From assembly GCF_000374805.1 (NCBI RefSeq), contig NZ_KB895341.1:1-64000 (forward strand): 64,000 nt of DNA, in the 5' to 3' direction. This document shows, one piece after another, positions 63,408 through 64,000 of the stretch (its first letter is position 1; the number at the start of each line of letters is the position of its first letter). The notes beneath the pieces were generated by a model. It was given only the letters and a program-made list of their open reading frames with translations. It searched no databases and was not told the DNA's origin. Origin of the DNA: Chitiniphilus shinanonensis DSM 23277 (lineage in GTDB: Bacteria; Pseudomonadota; Gammaproteobacteria; Burkholderiales; Chitinibacteraceae). The position numbers were made by a program, and so were the translations under genes.

Positions 63408-64000
63408 CGTTCACGCGCAGCCATGACCTCGGCCACGGTGTAGAAGGATCCGAAGACGAGGATTCTATCAGCTTCGCCCGCAGCCTCACAGGCGGCGGCG
63501 TAGGCTTCCCCGATCGATTGGTATTGTGTCACCCGCGCACGCGGGGCGTGTTGCCGTACCAGTCCGGCCAGCACCTCGGCGCCAGCCGCACGCGCGATAT
63601 CGGGCGCGGCGACGTGCCAGTGGTCGATGCGGTCGGCCAGGATGCCGACCACGCCGGCGATGTCCTTGTCGGCCATCGCGCCGAACACCGCATGGGTGTC
63701 GGCGGCATAGCCCATGCCGTCCAGCGCCAGGCGCAGCGCATGGGCGGCGTGCGGATTGTGCGCCACATCCAGCACCGTCTGCGGCCGCCCGGGCAGCACC
63801 TGGCAGCGCGCCGGCCATTCCACTTCGAGCAGGCCGCGCTTGATGTGGCCCAGCCCCACCGGCAGGCGGTCACGCACGCTGTCGAGGATGGCAATCGCCA
63901 GGGCGGCATTGCCCAACTGGTATGGGCCGCGCAGTGCCGGCAACGGCAGCGCGTGATGCTTGCCGGCGCGGGTGGCGCACATCCACTGGTTGCCCTCGCC
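63404..64000 (-). CDS. folC: Folylpolyglutamate/dihydrofolate synthase FolC (C-terminal part)
   Basis: The last 198 residues; the N-terminus with the ATP loop lies beyond the right edge. Mur-ligase-like C-terminal domain: YQLGNAALAIAIL, VEWPARCQVLPGRPQTVLDVAHNPHAA (substrate motif DVAHNP), FGAMADKDIAGVVGIL and ILVFGSFYTVAEVMA. Adds glutamate to folates. Its TGA overlaps the SPOR gene's GTG start. Confidence 0.93.
   Translation of the reverse strand, partial: GEGNQWMCATRAGKHHALPLPALRGPYQLGNAALAIAILDSVRDRLPVGLGHIKRGLLEVEWPARCQVLPGRPQTVLDVAHNPHAAHALRLALDGMGYAADTHAVFGAMADKDIAGVVGILADRIDHWHVAAPDIARAAGAEVLAGLVRQHAPRARVTQYQSIGEAYAAACEAAGEADRILVFGSFYTVAEVMAARER

Overview
The window is chromosomal DNA of a high-GC Gram-negative bacterium, most likely a Neisseriales betaproteobacterium (Chromobacteriaceae or Chitinibacteraceae type). 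This rests on the metZ / purF / cvpA / SPOR-protein / folC block, the tyrS / M23 peptidase / anmK block, RND and outer-membrane genes, and uniform high-GC coding with strong Shine-Dalgarno sites. The taxon is inferred, not proven. Almost all of it is ordinary core genome with close spacing; no tRNA, rRNA, CRISPR array, prophage or classical insertion sequence was seen.

Layout. 1-7.06 kb: the first 2,354 codons of a giant secreted DUF11 / SdrD-B repeat protein (minus strand, running off the left edge) behind an AT-rich control region with a perfect FNR/ANR-type box. 7.7-11.4 kb: a vitamin B6 locus (pdxY, a glutamine amidotransferase, yggS) facing a PtsJ-like MocR regulator. 11.4-12.5 kb: nagA. 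12.7-21.7 kb: ion and stress genes (KefB-type antiporter, DUF6394 protein, K+ channel with two TrkA-N domains, two UspA proteins, P-type ATPase). 21.7-29.6 kb: YfaZ-like porin, rlmB, a MASE1-PAS-GGDEF-EAL protein, mfd. 29.6-34.8 kb: ccdAB toxin-antitoxin, UPF0149 protein, GIY-YIG protein, two MscS-type channels, a GDSL esterase, a Lar-like zinc ribbon. 34.9-38.8 kb: tyrS, M23 peptidase, anmK (cell-wall recycling). 39.3-43.9 kb: two paralogous chemoreceptors. 44.1-48.4 kb: an LplT-PlsC fusion, a Coa1-like protein, DUF72 and two small proteins. 48.6-55.5 kb: a complete RND efflux operon with a TetR repressor. 56-58.4 kb: cstA with a YbdD partner. 58.7-59.2 kb: gdx/sugE under an apparent guanidine-II (mini-ykkC) riboswitch. 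59.35-64 kb: metZ, then folC-SPOR-cvpA-purF.

The most interesting material lies between genes. There are at least five families of small palindromic or terminal-inverted-repeat elements, often abutting stop codons. In two places (31.30-31.44 kb and 46.75-46.80 kb) the two ends of one element supply the stop codons of both converging genes. Other notable signals are the two ACGR-loop hairpins before gdx, the FNR-like box before the giant surface protein, a 21-bp palindrome at the ccdAB promoter, and an amidotransferase of unknown substrate embedded in the B6 operon. No wholly new multi-gene system could be supported.
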